This document shows, in pieces, positions 53,430-63,235 of a stretch of 64,000 nucleotides of DNA. The stretch lies in assembly GCF_025907915.1 (NCBI RefSeq), contig NZ_JAPAAF010000007.1:62001-126000 (forward strand). Reading direction: 5' to 3'. Under the pieces are notes generated by a model. That model saw nothing but the letters and a program-made list of their open reading frames with translations. It was not told the origin of the DNA and did no database searches. This DNA is from Gaoshiqia sediminis (GTDB lineage Bacteria; Bacteroidota; Bacteroidia; Bacteroidales; Prolixibacteraceae). A program made the position numbers and the translations under genes. Position 1 is the stretch's first letter; every line of letters begins with the position of its first letter.

Positions 53430-55859
53430 ATGGGTGACAGAAAAGAACAATCATACAGAAATATGATATTTACAGGAGTAATGGATGATGAAAGTGAATT
53501 GATTCCCATCATTACCGAGGGGGAAGATGTGGAATTGAAAGACTTTGAAGCACCTGAAATCCTGCCAATTTTACCGCTTCGGAATACGGTGCTGTTTCCG
53601 GGAGTAGTTATTCCCATTACCGTGGGACGTGCAAAATCGTTGAAATTAATTCAGGAAGTTTTTCGCAGTGACAAGCTGCTGGGAACCGTAACCCAAATCG
53701 ACGGAGCAATTGACGATCCGGAGCAAAAAGATCTTTACAAGATTGGTACGGTTGCTAAAATTCTGAAAATCCTGGAAATGCCGGATGGTTCCACTTCTGT
53801 AATCATCCAGGGAAAGCGCCGGTTCGAAATTCAGGAATATCTCGAAGAATTTCCCTATTTTAAAGCAAAAGTACGTTTGCTCGAAGAAATTGTACCAACC
53901 GACGAAACAGCCGAGTTTAATGCCATTGTTGGTTCGCTCAAAGACTTGTCTGTGAAAATTGCCCAATATTCGTCCAATGTTCCGCCGGAAGCTAGCTTTG
54001 CGGTGAAGAACATTGAAAATTCCACCTTTCTGATCAATTTCATTTGCTCCAACACCGATTTAAAGGTGGACGAGAAACAGAGCTTGCTTGAAATTGCCGA
54101 CCTTCGTGAACGGGGTATTCAGGCCATTTCGTATCTCGTGCAAGAGGTGCAGCTTCTGGAGTTGAAGCGGGACATACAGACCAAGGTAAAGCTGGAACTG
54201 GACCAGCAGCAGCGGGAATTTTTGCTAAATCAGCAAATAAAAACCATTCAGAATGAGTTGGGTGGAAATCCGGTGGAGCAGGAAATTAATGATTTAAAAG
54301 AAGCCGCCAAAGAGAAGAAATGGAGTGAGGAAGTAGCCCATCATTTTGACAAGGAAGTGAACAAGCTGCAACGGTTAAACCCGGCTGCCGGCGAGTATTC
54401 GGTGCAATTTTCGTATTGCCAGACTTTGCTCGATCTGCCTTGGTCCGAATATACCGAGGATAATTTCGACCTGAAACATGCCGAGTCCGTATTGGAAGAA
54501 GACCATTACGGGCTGGAAAAAGTGAAAGAACGTATCCTGGAACATCTGGCCGTTTTGAAACTGAAAAGGGATATGAAGGCGCCCATTCTATGCTTGTACG
54601 GGCCGCCGGGGGTAGGGAAAACTTCGCTGGGTAAGTCGATTGCACGGGCATTGGGCCGGAAATTCATTCGCATGAGTTTGGGCGGGTTGCACGACGAATC
54701 GGAAATTCGTGGACATCGAAAGACATACATTGGCGCCATGCCGGGACGTATTATCCAGAACATCAAAAAAGCGAAATCATCCAATCCGGTGTTTATACTG
54801 GATGAACTCGATAAAGTTTCCGGCGATTTTCATGGCGATCCCGCTTCGGCGTTGCTGGAAGTGCTTGATCCGGAGCAAAACTCCGAATTCCACGATAATT
54901 ATCTGGAAATTGAATACGACCTGTCACATGTGATGTTTGTGGCCACAGCCAATACATTGAGTACTATCGCTCCGCCTTTGCGCGACCGTCTGGAGCTGAT
55001 TGACGTCAGTGGTTATATTATGGAAGAAAAGGTAGAAATCGCCAAACGCCACTTGATTCCAAAGCAGCTTGAAAGTCATGGCTTGACAGCCGGGCAGGTG
55101 GAATTTCCAACCGGGTCGCTTGAATTTCTGGTGGAACGTTATACCCGAGAGTCGGGTGTACGTGAGTTAAATAAGAAGATTGCCAAAGTTATCCGCCGGA
55201 TAGCTAAAAAAATTGCTTTTGACGAAAAGTACCAAAGGACGTTGACGGTTGATGATATACGCGAGTATCTGGGCGTTGAAGAATATTCCCGCGAAAGTTA
55301 TCAGGGAAATGAATTCCTGGGGGTGGTAACCGGCTTGGCCTGGACAGCACAAGGAGGGGAAATCCTTTATGTGGAGTCGAGCCAAAGCAAAGGAAAAGGC
55401 AGCCTGACCCTGACCGGGAACCTGGGTGACGTCATGAAAGAATCGGCCATGTTGGCGTTGGAATACCTGAAATCTCATGCTGACGAACTAACGATTAACC
55501 CGGCTGTGTTTGAAAACAACAGTTGGCACGTCCATGTTCCGGAAGGCGCAATTCCCAAGGATGGCCCATCAGCAGGGGTTACCATGGTTACCTCACTGGC
55601 ATCAGTAATTACCGGGCGTAAGGTGAGGAAAAACATTGCCATGACGGGAGAAATTACCTTACGGGGGAAAGTTTTGCCAGTAGGAGGCATCAAAGAGAAA
55701 ATCTTGGCGGCCAAGCGTGCAGGAATTAAAGAGGTATTGCTTTCCGATGAAAACAAAAAAGACCTGGCTGAAATAAAAGAGGTGTACCTGAAAGGATTGA
55801 AATTTAGGTTTGTAAAAAATATTAGCGATGTACTTAATTATGCATTGCTGAAAAAGTAA
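53430..55859 (+). CDS. lon: ATP-dependent protease Lon
   Basis: An 809-residue cytoplasmic AAA+ protease that degrades damaged and regulatory proteins. The N-terminal LAN domain includes [19 protein letters not shown] (about 48-66). The AAA module has Walker A GPPGVGKT (391-398, Lys397) and Walker [10 protein letters not shown]. The protease domain carries the Ser-Lys dyad: Ser714 in [10 protein letters not shown] and Lys755 in [14 protein letters not shown]. The length is normal. The start may be ATG 53430 or the in-frame ATG at 53463; I keep the longer form. A hairpin with a T-run follows the gene. Confidence 0.96.
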   Translation: MGDRKEQSYRNMIFTGVMDDESELIPIITEGEDVELKDFEAPEILPILPLRNTVLFPGVVIPITVGRAKSLKLIQEVFRSDKLLGTVTQIDGAIDDPEQKDLYKIGTVAKILKILEMPDGSTSVIIQGKRRFEIQEYLEEFPYFKAKVRLLEEIVPTDETAEFNAIVGSLKDLSVKIAQYSSNVPPEASFAVKNIENSTFLINFICSNTDLKVDEKQSLLEIADLRERGIQAISYLVQEVQLLELKRDIQTKVKLELDQQQREFLLNQQIKTIQNELGGNPVEQEINDLKEAAKEKKWSEEVAHHFDKEVNKLQRLNPAAGEYSVQFSYCQTLLDLPWSEYTEDNFDLKHAESVLEEDHYGLEKVKERILEHLAVLKLKRDMKAPILCLYGPPGVGKTSLGKSIARALGRKFIRMSLGGLHDESEIRGHRKTYIGAMPGRIIQNIKKAKSSNPVFILDELDKVSGDFHGDPASALLEVLDPEQNSEFHDNYLEIEYDLSHVMFVATANTLSTIAPPLRDRLELIDVSGYIMEEKVEIAKRHLIPKQLESHGLTAGQVEFPTGSLEFLVERYTRESGVRELNKKIAKVIRRIAKKIAFDEKYQRTLTVDDIREYLGVEEYSRESYQGNEFLGVVTGLAWTAQGGEILYVESSQSKGKGSLTLTGNLGDVMKESAMLALEYLKSHADELTINPAVFENNSWHVHVPEGAIPKDGPSAGVTMVTSLASVITGRKVRKNIAMTGEITLRGKVLPVGGIKEKILAAKRAGIKEVLLSDENKKDLAEIKEVYLKGLKFRFVKNISDVLNYALLKK

Positions 55860-55892
55860 AATATTTGGGCTTTTTGGTCTAACGGTAATTGT

Positions 55893-55940
55893 AAGGAGCT
55901 GCTTCGTTGAACATTTGTTTGTTTAGGGGCAGCTTTTTTT
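55893..55940 (+). terminator. Probable terminator of lon
   Basis: AAGGAGCTGC (55893-55902) can pair with GCAGCTTTTT (55929-55938), including two G-T pairs, around a 26-base loop. A run of seven T ends it. The long loop makes it weaker than the other terminators here. Confidence 0.5.
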
Positions 55941-56104
55941 GTATCTTTTTCAGACAATCAAAAACGTTCAATTCAGGATTTAATGGTTGATCTGCGAAAA
56001 AGATTAGTTTCCCGGTCAAAATATTTGCTAACAATAACTTAACCTTGGGAGTGCAACTATTTTCCTGTTTTGAATGTCTTGCTTTATAGAAACAGGATTT
56101 AGCC

Positions 56105-56491
56105 ATGAAAACAGCCCTTATTTTATTCAGCCTGCTGATCTTTTCTGCATTTATAGTAACAGCCGGAAAAATACCCACTAAGAATGTGTGGGGAAAAGTG
56201 ATTGACAAAGAAACCAGTGAACCGCTTTCAGGGGTTAACGTTTGCCTGCCGGATAAAGACAGTACGATTGGCACGATCACTAACCTTAACGGAGAATTCC
56301 GTTTGTGGAATATTCCACTTACCAGTAATAAATTGCAGGTTACTTCCCATGGTTATAAAGCGGTGGTGGTTGATATCGAGAAAGCACATGGAACTGATAG
56401 TGATTTTATCTTGATTAAACTTCAGTCGAATGAGAAGGATGCTAAGCAGATGGGGCTTAACTCGAAAAAAATGAGTGTGGAAAAACCTTAG
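56105..56491 (+). CDS. Small secreted protein with carboxypeptidase-regulatory-like domain
   Basis: A 128-residue protein with a signal peptide (about 1-20, FSAFIVTAG). The mature part is a CarboxypepD_reg-like beta-sandwich: VWGKVIDKETSEPLSGVNVCLPDKD, GTITNLNGEFRLWNIP and NKLQVTSHGYK, the same module that forms the N-terminal domain of SusC/TonB-dependent receptors. Here it stands alone, without a receptor barrel or plug. The last 30 residues are polar and Lys-rich. It converges on the act operon and shares a palindromic terminator with it. Function unknown; it could be a surface structural or binding protein. Confidence 0.78.
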   Translation: MKTALILFSLLIFSAFIVTAGKIPTKNVWGKVIDKETSEPLSGVNVCLPDKDSTIGTITNLNGEFRLWNIPLTSNKLQVTSHGYKAVVVDIEKAHGTDSDFILIKLQSNEKDAKQMGLNSKKMSVEKP

Positions 56492-56527
56492 TTGATAATT
56501 TTGGAAGTGGGGCGTGGTTAATTTCTT

Positions 56528-56570
56528 AAGCAACGGGGGTGGATGTCAATTAATCCAGCCCCGTTGCTTT
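56528..56570. terminator. Bidirectional terminator between the small secreted protein and the act operon
   Basis: AAGCAACGGGG (56528-56538) pairs perfectly with CCCCGTTGCTT (56559-56569), and GGAT/ATCC pairs inside the loop. Downstream T-content is modest on both sides. It lies between two convergent genes. Confidence 0.7.
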
Positions 56571-56590
56571 ATTACGATGATTCGTGTTGG

Positions 56591-57754
56591 CTAAAAATGA
56601 TGTTGCATACTTTCTTCCAAATATGGATGCTTGACAGGAACCAAATTCGCTTTACCCAGATAATTGATGACCACCAGAGAAAATAGTCCGGCATAGCCCA
56701 GAAAGGTGCCGATTTCAAGCAGCCCGAACTTGGCATCATGTACGGTGGCCGGCCAGATTTCGTAATACAGCTCAATGTAATAACCGATCATTAGCAGAAC
56801 AATCACCGGTATCATGGCCAGTTTACTGCGCGAAGTTTTACGCGGCATCAGCAACAGAAAGGGAATCAGCCAGTTCAGGACAATGCTGGCATAAAACAGA
56901 AATTGGTAGGGACTGTGCCAGCGATGCACATAAAAGGCGGTTTCTTCGGGAATATTGCCATACCAAATCAGCATAAACTGGGCAAAGGTAAAGTACCCCC
57001 AAACAATCGCCAGCATGAACATATAGCGGGTGAAATCGTGCAGGTGCGAGCGGTTAAGCATGTTTAAGTGACCATTTCGGTGAAGTAAAATAACAATCAG
57101 GGTGATGATGGCCGAACCATGCAAAAAGGCCGAAATAAAAGTCTTAGCCGCAAACAAAGTACTGAACCAATGCACCTCGAGCGACATCAGCATATCGATG
57201 GCGAAAACCGAAAAACTGACAGCCACAATGAAGATAAATATTTTGGACAGTTTCTCGGAACGGTGGAAGTGGGCCAGCCCTCCTTCAATGTCTTCCTTTA
57301 GTGAAGTTTGTCGCATGAGTTTGGTCAGCAAAATCCATAGGGAAAAAAATATCACTAGCCGCACGGCCAGGAACGGGGTGTTCAGAAAGGGTGCTTTGTG
57401 TTGGATCAACCGATCGGTGGCAAGTGTTTCCTGGTGCGACCATTCGTACAATGAATGAACGCCAATAAGCAAGATTAAAAAGAAAACGGCTGCAAACGGG
57501 ATGTATGCCGCCATGGCTTCGGGAATGCGCTTAAAAGCTGCCGACCAGCCTGCCTGTGCAATGTATTGGATACTGATGAAAAATGCAGCGCCAATGGCCA
57601 GCGAAACGAAGTAGAAATTATTCAGCAGGTAATTGGCCCAGGTTCTTTGCGGGTCGGTAAAAAATCCGATTGCAAACGAAATAACGCCAATGGTAATCAA
57701 GGCGTAAGTGAAATATTTCAGGTTTTTGGGGGCAACAAATCTTTCTTCGGTCAT
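56591..57754 (-). CDS. actF: Alternative complex III subunit ActF
   Basis: A 387-residue membrane protein with about ten helices, the last subunit of the quinol:electron-acceptor oxidoreductase called alternative complex III. It starts MTEERFVAPKNLKYFTYALI and has HWFSTLFAAKTFISAFLHGSA and RYMFMLAIVWGYFTFAQFMLIWYGNIPEETAFY, all typical of the ActF/quinol:cytochrome c oxidoreductase quinone-binding subunit 2 family, a relative of ActC without its NrfD signature. It is 24 bp after actE. It ends the visible operon; no cytochrome oxidase gene follows. Confidence 0.92.
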   Translation of the reverse strand: MTEERFVAPKNLKYFTYALITIGVISFAIGFFTDPQRTWANYLLNNFYFVSLAIGAAFFISIQYIAQAGWSAAFKRIPEAMAAYIPFAAVFFLILLIGVHSLYEWSHQETLATDRLIQHKAPFLNTPFLAVRLVIFFSLWILLTKLMRQTSLKEDIEGGLAHFHRSEKLSKIFIFIVAVSFSVFAIDMLMSLEVHWFSTLFAAKTFISAFLHGSAIITLIVILLHRNGHLNMLNRSHLHDFTRYMFMLAIVWGYFTFAQFMLIWYGNIPEETAFYVHRWHSPYQFLFYASIVLNWLIPFLLLMPRKTSRSKLAMIPVIVLLMIGYYIELYYEIWPATVHDAKFGLLEIGTFLGYAGLFSLVVINYLGKANLVPVKHPYLEESMQHHF

Positions 57755-57778
57755 GATGGTAGATTTTTCCTGTTCAGC

Positions 57779-58345
57779 TTAGTTTTCTTGTAATTCGTTC
57801 CGGATATACAGTACTGCTCTCCACCGGTCGTCGGGTTTTATCATCGACCCGTGTTCGGCCATAATTCCCCAACCAACGGAAATCACATGAAAGATTTCGC
57901 CATCTGGTGCGGCTAGCATTTTGCCCGACAGCAAACTTGCCGGAGGATAAGGGAATTTTTTGGATGTGTATAAATGGCCCTGTCCGTCGCCCTTATCGCC
58001 ATGGCAACTGGCACAATAAATGGTATATACTTTTTTGCCCCGTTCCAGGTTTTCACCTGATGGCAACATGGGGTTTTCAAGGCTTAGTCCTGCAGTCAGG
58101 CGGTCTTCGTCGGTTTTTGCATACGGGTACTTCATGAACCCGCGGGGGACGGTTCCTTCCGGCAGGGCCTGCATGGTTTTGCCATCCGCATAATTGGGGT
58201 TGGGCGTATAGCTTTCGTAGGCCGGCGACTTGACCATATCGTCAAAATATTGCCATCCTGTGGTGTTCCGGTTGTGGTCACACGACCACCAAACCAGAGG
58301 GAGGGTCAGGATTAACAGGGATTTTATCGTTTTTATCAGGTTCAT
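57779..58345 (-). CDS. actE: Alternative complex III monohaem cytochrome c subunit ActE
   Basis: A 188-residue lipoprotein. The signal peptide ends in a lipobox (LVWWSC, Cys about 22), so the protein is lipid-anchored in the periplasm. One haem c site is clear: CASCHGDKGDG at about 132-142, in a cytochrome c fold with MLAAPDGEIFHVISVGWGIM and a Met axial ligand candidate in the last part. It passes electrons from the complex to soluble carriers or a terminal oxidase. It lies 26 bp after actD and 24 bp before actF. Confidence 0.93.
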   Translation of the reverse strand: MNLIKTIKSLLILTLPLVWWSCDHNRNTTGWQYFDDMVKSPAYESYTPNPNYADGKTMQALPEGTVPRGFMKYPYAKTDEDRLTAGLSLENPMLPSGENLERGKKVYTIYCASCHGDKGDGQGHLYTSKKFPYPPASLLSGKMLAAPDGEIFHVISVGWGIMAEHGSMIKPDDRWRAVLYIRNELQEN

Positions 58346-58371
58346 AATGTACTGTTTTTGCAGAGTGCTGG

Positions 58372-58860
58372 TTAATAAACTTCCGAAGCCCCGTTTTCTT
58401 TTAATAACTTTTCAAGGGATGTTGCTTCAAATTCGGGGGTTTCCGAATTGATGACTATCACAAATTTATTGTCGGTGGCACGTGGATCTGCTATTTTTGC
58501 TGCTTTACCCGGGAAAATTTGTGCCCGGGCCGAAAAGGTAAACAATGTTGCCAGGGTGATAATCAGGATGGTGGCTACAATAGTGACCACCAAAAACGAT
58601 GGGAACGTGTTGAATGGTTTTCCTCCAAAGTTCAACGGCCAACTGATCACAGCAGCGTAATACATTCCTCCCAAAACGGCCAAGGCGCCAAATAAGCCAT
58701 AGAAAAATGCCGCATGGGTAATCCGTGTCTTTTTACCCATTCCTTCCAGAATCTCATGAATGGGGTAGGGAGTGTAAACTTCTTCAATCTGAACGCCACT
58801 GGCTTTCACCTTTTCAAAAGCTTTTACCAAATCAAATTCGTTGTCAAATACTCCGGTCAT
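58372..58860 (-). CDS. actD: Alternative complex III subunit ActD (DUF3341)
   Basis: A 162-residue protein with two membrane helices (about 52-72 and 94-116). The N-terminus FDNEFDLVKAFEKVKASGVQIEEVYTPYPIHEI is the DUF3341/ActD signature; the P-Y/F-P-H-E motif is near-invariant. In the solved complexes it is a small subunit associated with ActC and ActF, with no cofactor. It follows actC by 3 bp and precedes actE by 26 bp. Confidence 0.95.
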   Translation of the reverse strand: MTGVFDNEFDLVKAFEKVKASGVQIEEVYTPYPIHEILEGMGKKTRITHAAFFYGLFGALAVLGGMYYAAVISWPLNFGGKPFNTFPSFLVVTIVATILIITLATLFTFSARAQIFPGKAAKIADPRATDNKFVIVINSETPEFEATSLEKLLKENGASEVY

Positions 58861-58863
58861 AGC

Positions 58864-60240
58864 TTACTCGTGATGTTGGGTTGGTTGAATTTCGTTGTTG
58901 AATTTCGCCACACTTTTTATTTCCGATACGGCAATCATCGGAATGTAGCGGAAGAACAGCAGTACGCCGGCTGCGAACATGCCCAGTGTACCCACAAAAA
59001 AGCCGATCTCAATGATCGAAGGCGAATAGCTTGCCCAATTAGCCGGCAGGTAGTTTTTACTAAGCGAGGTGATCACAATGTTGAATCGTTCGTACCACAT
59101 ACCGACATTGATCAGGATGGAAATGATAAAAACGATCCACAGGCGCTTGCGTACTGATTTGAACCAGAACAACTGCGGCATCAGGGCGTTGAAAACAAAC
59201 ATGGCCCAGAACTGGAAAGCGTATTCTCCGGTAATGCGGTTTTGAAAGAACGTGTACATTTCGTATTGCGACCCGGAATACCAGGCCATAAAAATTTCGG
59301 TGAGGTAAGCTGTTCCCATAATCAGGGAGATGAAAACCAAAATTCGGCAAACTGCGTCGACGTGCGAGTCGGTAATGAAATCATTCATTTTATAAAGTTT
59401 TCGCATGAGGGTGACCAGGGTCAACACCATGGCAAAACCCGAGAAAATGGCGCCAACCACAAAGTACGGCGGGAAGATGGTGGTGTGCCAGCCGGGCTCA
59501 ACTGATACGGCAAAGTCGGTAGAAACGATGGAGTGCACCGAAACAACCAGCACGGCGGCAATACCGCCCAGCACAAAACTCAGGCCTTCAAAGCGCAGCC
59601 ATTCTTTGGATGAGCCGGTCCATCCAAAAGCGAAGAACCCGTAAACGGCCTTCTTGACTTTCGATTTGGTAGTGTCGCGGATGGTGGCGAAATCGGGTAC
59701 CATGCCAAAATACCAGAAACTGGCCGAAATCAGCATGTAGGCCGAGATGGCCACAAAGTCCCAAAACAGGGGAGAGTTGAAATTCACCCACAGTGGGCCG
59801 CGCGTATTTGGGTACGGGAAAATGAAGAAGAACAGCCAAGGCCGTCCCATGTGTAACAAGGGGAAGAGGCTGGCACAGAAAACGGCTACTACCGTCATGG
59901 CTTCGGCGGCGCGGTTGATGGCTGTACGCCATTTCTGCCGTAAAATAAGCAGAAAGATGGAGAAGGCTGTCCCGGCATGTCCGATACCGATCCACCAAAC
60001 AAAGTTGATGATTGCCCAACCCCAGCCAATGGTGTTGTTTACGCCCCAGGTGCCAATCCCTTGGGTGATGGTGATATATTTACAATACAGCCCCCAGCCA
60101 AACATGGCCAAACTCACCGTCATGGCAATGTACCACCAGCGCGGAGTTTTGGCATCAATCGGCGCCAGTATTTCATGCGAAATCTGCGATAGTGATTTAT
60201 CCCCTTCAATAAGCTTTCCTCTGATCGATGTTTTATACAT
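58864..60240 (-). CDS. actC: Alternative complex III quinol-binding subunit ActC (NrfD/PsrC family)
   Basis: A 458-residue membrane protein with ten helices, of the NrfD family. It starts with a short polar region and GDKSLSQISHEILAPIDAKTPRWWYIAM, followed by helices with the conserved residues of ActC, including WWIGIGHAGTAFSIFLLILRQKW and LHMGRPWLFFFIFPYP, where His and Arg/Asp line the quinol site. It oxidises menaquinol and passes electrons to ActB Fe-S clusters. It lies 28 bp after actB and 3 bp before actD. Length normal for Bacteroidota. Confidence 0.95.
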   Translation of the reverse strand: MYKTSIRGKLIEGDKSLSQISHEILAPIDAKTPRWWYIAMTVSLAMFGWGLYCKYITITQGIGTWGVNNTIGWGWAIINFVWWIGIGHAGTAFSIFLLILRQKWRTAINRAAEAMTVVAVFCASLFPLLHMGRPWLFFFIFPYPNTRGPLWVNFNSPLFWDFVAISAYMLISASFWYFGMVPDFATIRDTTKSKVKKAVYGFFAFGWTGSSKEWLRFEGLSFVLGGIAAVLVVSVHSIVSTDFAVSVEPGWHTTIFPPYFVVGAIFSGFAMVLTLVTLMRKLYKMNDFITDSHVDAVCRILVFISLIMGTAYLTEIFMAWYSGSQYEMYTFFQNRITGEYAFQFWAMFVFNALMPQLFWFKSVRKRLWIVFIISILINVGMWYERFNIVITSLSKNYLPANWASYSPSIIEIGFFVGTLGMFAAGVLLFFRYIPMIAVSEIKSVAKFNNEIQPTQHHE

Positions 60241-60268
60241 AGGTTCCAGTTTGTTTCATTTTCACAAT

Positions 60269-63217
60269 TCAGGCTTTGTTCCTCACTTTCGTTAAGTATC
60301 CAACCGATGGCAGCGTGTGCAATTCTTCCAGCAAATGATAGTTTCGTTTGTCTTTGAACAGTTTACTGATTTTGCTTTCCGGGTTGTTCAGGTCGCCAAA
60401 AACGATGGCGTTGCCGGGGCACGATTGCTGGCAAGCGGTTTTTATCTCGCCGTCCTCCAACATGCGCCCCGCCAGTTTGGCCTCCTGCTTTTTCTCCTGA
60501 ATGCGTTGCACGCACATCGAGCATTTTTCCACCACCCCGCGCGAACGGACGGTTACATCGGGGTTCAGCACCATGCGGCCAAGGTCGTTATTGGCATTAT
60601 AATCGAACTTGTCGTTGTTCACGTACTGGAACCAGTTGAAACGCCGTACGCGGTACGGGCAGTTGTTGATGCAGTACTTGGTGCCCACGCAGCGGTTGTA
60701 TGCCATCTGGTTCAGCCCTTCGTCGCTATGCGGGGTGGCAGCTACCGGGCAAACATTTTCGCAGGGGGCGTTGTCGCAATGCTGGCACATCACCGGTTGG
60801 TGCGAAACATCCGGGTTGGCCGGGTCGCCCGAATAGTAGCGGTCAACCCGGATCCAGTGCATGATGCGTCGGTTGCGTACTTGCTCTTTCCCAATTACCT
60901 GCACATTGTTCTCGGCCTGGCACGAAATGGCGCAGTTGCCGCAGCCGGTGCATGAGTTCAGGTCAACGGCCATGCCCCAATGGTGGCCTTTAAATTCAAT
61001 TTCTTTATAAAGTGTGACATGGTGTTTCTCAAACTCTTCGTGCAGCTCGTTCCCGGCATCCGGTTTCAGTAGGTATTCATCCAGGTTTGTTTCGCGAACA
61101 ATCGGACGGCCTTCCATGCTGTGGTGTGTTTGCGAGATTGCCAGCGGGAAGGTTGTCCCGCTCGCCACTTCCACGCTAGCATTTTCGAAGTAATATTGGC
61201 GTGATCCATTTTTTTCTGTCACATAGCTGAACATGTTTTTGCCCACTCCGTCGCCAACTTTCCCGGCATGGGTGCGGCCGTATCCCAGCGCTACGGCCAG
61301 GGTATCTTTAGCCTGTCCGGGTTGAATGAAAACGGGCAATTCCAATCCGTTAATGCGGATGACGCTTTCGTTTTGCAATCCGTTTTCTTCGGCATAAGCT
61401 ACCGGAACGGATGCATAATTGTCCCAGCTAATCTTGGCAATCGGGTCGGGTAATTCCTGCAGCCACGGATTGTTGGCATATTTGCCGTTGCCAAGGGCAA
61501 TGCTTTCGTACAGAACCACCTCGGTTCCCGGTTTAGCGGCAGCCAATGAAGAAGCAGCCGCATTCAGGTTTTCGGGATTGAATGATGCAGTTGTGGTTGT
61601 TCCTGGTTCAAATACGCCTTTTTGCAGACTGTAATTCCAAAACAGGCGAAAGTCAGCATATTCGTTTTGCTTCGGGAAGAATTCGTTCTCCCAGGTTATT
61701 TTCAGAAATTCGGCATAGGTTTGTTCCTGTCCGGACCATTTCAGCAGGCTTTCCTGCACGCTGCGCGAGTCGAACAAAGGGGAAATGGTAGGCTGGGCCA
61801 GACTGTAAAATCCAGCTTTTGGTTCCAAATCGTTCCACGATTCCAGGTAATTCGGTTCGGGCAGGATGTATTGGCAGACTGCAGCTGTTTCGTCTTTTCG
61901 CTCGGAAAAGGAAACCGATAATTTCAGTTTTCGGATGGCAGCTTCCAGTTCCTGTCCTTTCGGATGATCATAAACCGGGTTCACACCCCACACAAGCAGT
62001 CCTTCAATTTTACCGGCCAGGAGGTCTGCCGTCAACTGGCTGATTTCTTCATCCAGCCCCTGTTTGGTGAGCAAGGCCGAATCCCACAGCAAGGTATTGC
62101 CAAAGTTTCCCAGCAGGTGGTTGATGCCGTTCACCAGTAATTGGATATTTTCATCGTTACTGCCCGAAATTACGATCGATTGGTTTTCGTTCTCAAGTAA
62201 TTCTTTGGCTAATGGAGTTACATCCACTGTGGTGCCAGGACCTGAGAATTGTTCTGCGCCTTTTGCCCCGGCAATGGCATTGTACAGGGCCAGTACCATG
62301 CCGGCTTCTTCAGAAGGTTTTACCGGGAAACGAACATCGGCGTTGGAGCCGGTGAGCGACATGTGCGACTCGATCTGGTAATGGCGCAGCATGGTCCGCT
62401 GTCCGTCGTCCAGTCTGCGGGCTGAGGTGTAGCGTTTGGTGTATTCAACCGGCGAGAGCCAGGTGCCCAAAAAGTCGGCCCCAAAGCTGACAACTACTTT
62501 TGACTTGTCGAACCGGTAATCAGGAATGGCGCGTTGTCCAAAGCTTTTTTGGTTGGCTGTCAGTATTCCGGATGCAGAAACAGCGTCATACTGGATCCAT
62601 TCTGCATTTGGGTAAGTTTGTAAAAATTGGGTGATTATTTTTTTTGTTGAAGGCGAAATGATGGTTTGGGTCAGCAGTACCAAACGGCCATTATGGCTTT
62701 TCAGGTCTTCGAGAGCTTGGCCGACTTCCTGATCGGCATCAACCCAGGAGATGGGTTGGTTTTGCTTTTGTGGCCCTTTGTAGCGGGCACCATCATATAA
62801 ATTCAGTATGGACGCCTGCACCCGGGCACTGGTCCCGCTTTGGGAGATGGAACTCAGCTCGTTGCCTTCGATCTTGATGGGCCGTCCGTCGCGCACTTTC
62901 ACTACCTCGCTGCAATAGTCGCCTGCATCGTAGTACGATGTGGCATAATAGTTTGCTTTTCCGGGGGTGATTTCTTCGGGTTTGATCAGGTATGGAATGG
63001 CTTTTTCTACCGGGCGCTTGCAGCTGGCAACCAGAGTGGCTGCGGCCACACTAAAACCGAGCGTTTTCAAAAAGTCTCGCCGCGAATTCCCGGCATCAAC
63101 GCCTTCTTTCGATTTGTAAAGCAGGCTTTTTTGTCTGGCTTCTTCCCGGGCTTCCCGAATTCGAAGGGCTCTCGGATCTTCCAGTTCTTCAAGACTTCTC
63201 CAATATGTCTTCATCAA
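60269..63217 (-). CDS. actB: Alternative complex III Fe-S subunit ActB (molybdopterin-like plus ferredoxin domains)
   Basis: A 982-residue fusion. A twin-arginine-type signal, SRRDFLKTLGFSVAAATLVASC (about 45-66), marks it for Tat export. The middle region (about 70-720) is the molybdopterin oxidoreductase-like domain, which in this family lacks a Mo cofactor. The C-terminal part holds the Fe-S domain with four cysteine clusters: CTGCGNCAISC (Cys756, 759, 762, 766), CQHCDNAPCENVCP, CVGTKYCINNCP and CSMCVQRI with CQQSCPG. It carries electrons from ActC towards the haems of ActA and ActE. It starts 18 bp after actA. Confidence 0.95.
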   Translation of the reverse strand: MMKTYWRSLEELEDPRALRIREAREEARQKSLLYKSKEGVDAGNSRRDFLKTLGFSVAAATLVASCKRPVEKAIPYLIKPEEITPGKANYYATSYYDAGDYCSEVVKVRDGRPIKIEGNELSSISQSGTSARVQASILNLYDGARYKGPQKQNQPISWVDADQEVGQALEDLKSHNGRLVLLTQTIISPSTKKIITQFLQTYPNAEWIQYDAVSASGILTANQKSFGQRAIPDYRFDKSKVVVSFGADFLGTWLSPVEYTKRYTSARRLDDGQRTMLRHYQIESHMSLTGSNADVRFPVKPSEEAGMVLALYNAIAGAKGAEQFSGPGTTVDVTPLAKELLENENQSIVISGSNDENIQLLVNGINHLLGNFGNTLLWDSALLTKQGLDEEISQLTADLLAGKIEGLLVWGVNPVYDHPKGQELEAAIRKLKLSVSFSERKDETAAVCQYILPEPNYLESWNDLEPKAGFYSLAQPTISPLFDSRSVQESLLKWSGQEQTYAEFLKITWENEFFPKQNEYADFRLFWNYSLQKGVFEPGTTTTASFNPENLNAAASSLAAAKPGTEVVLYESIALGNGKYANNPWLQELPDPIAKISWDNYASVPVAYAEENGLQNESVIRINGLELPVFIQPGQAKDTLAVALGYGRTHAGKVGDGVGKNMFSYVTEKNGSRQYYFENASVEVASGTTFPLAISQTHHSMEGRPIVRETNLDEYLLKPDAGNELHEEFEKHHVTLYKEIEFKGHHWGMAVDLNSCTGCGNCAISCQAENNVQVIGKEQVRNRRIMHWIRVDRYYSGDPANPDVSHQPVMCQHCDNAPCENVCPVAATPHSDEGLNQMAYNRCVGTKYCINNCPYRVRRFNWFQYVNNDKFDYNANNDLGRMVLNPDVTVRSRGVVEKCSMCVQRIQEKKQEAKLAGRMLEDGEIKTACQQSCPGNAIVFGDLNNPESKISKLFKDKRNYHLLEELHTLPSVGYLTKVRNKA

Positions 63218-63235
63218 AGAGGGTATTTTGTTCCG

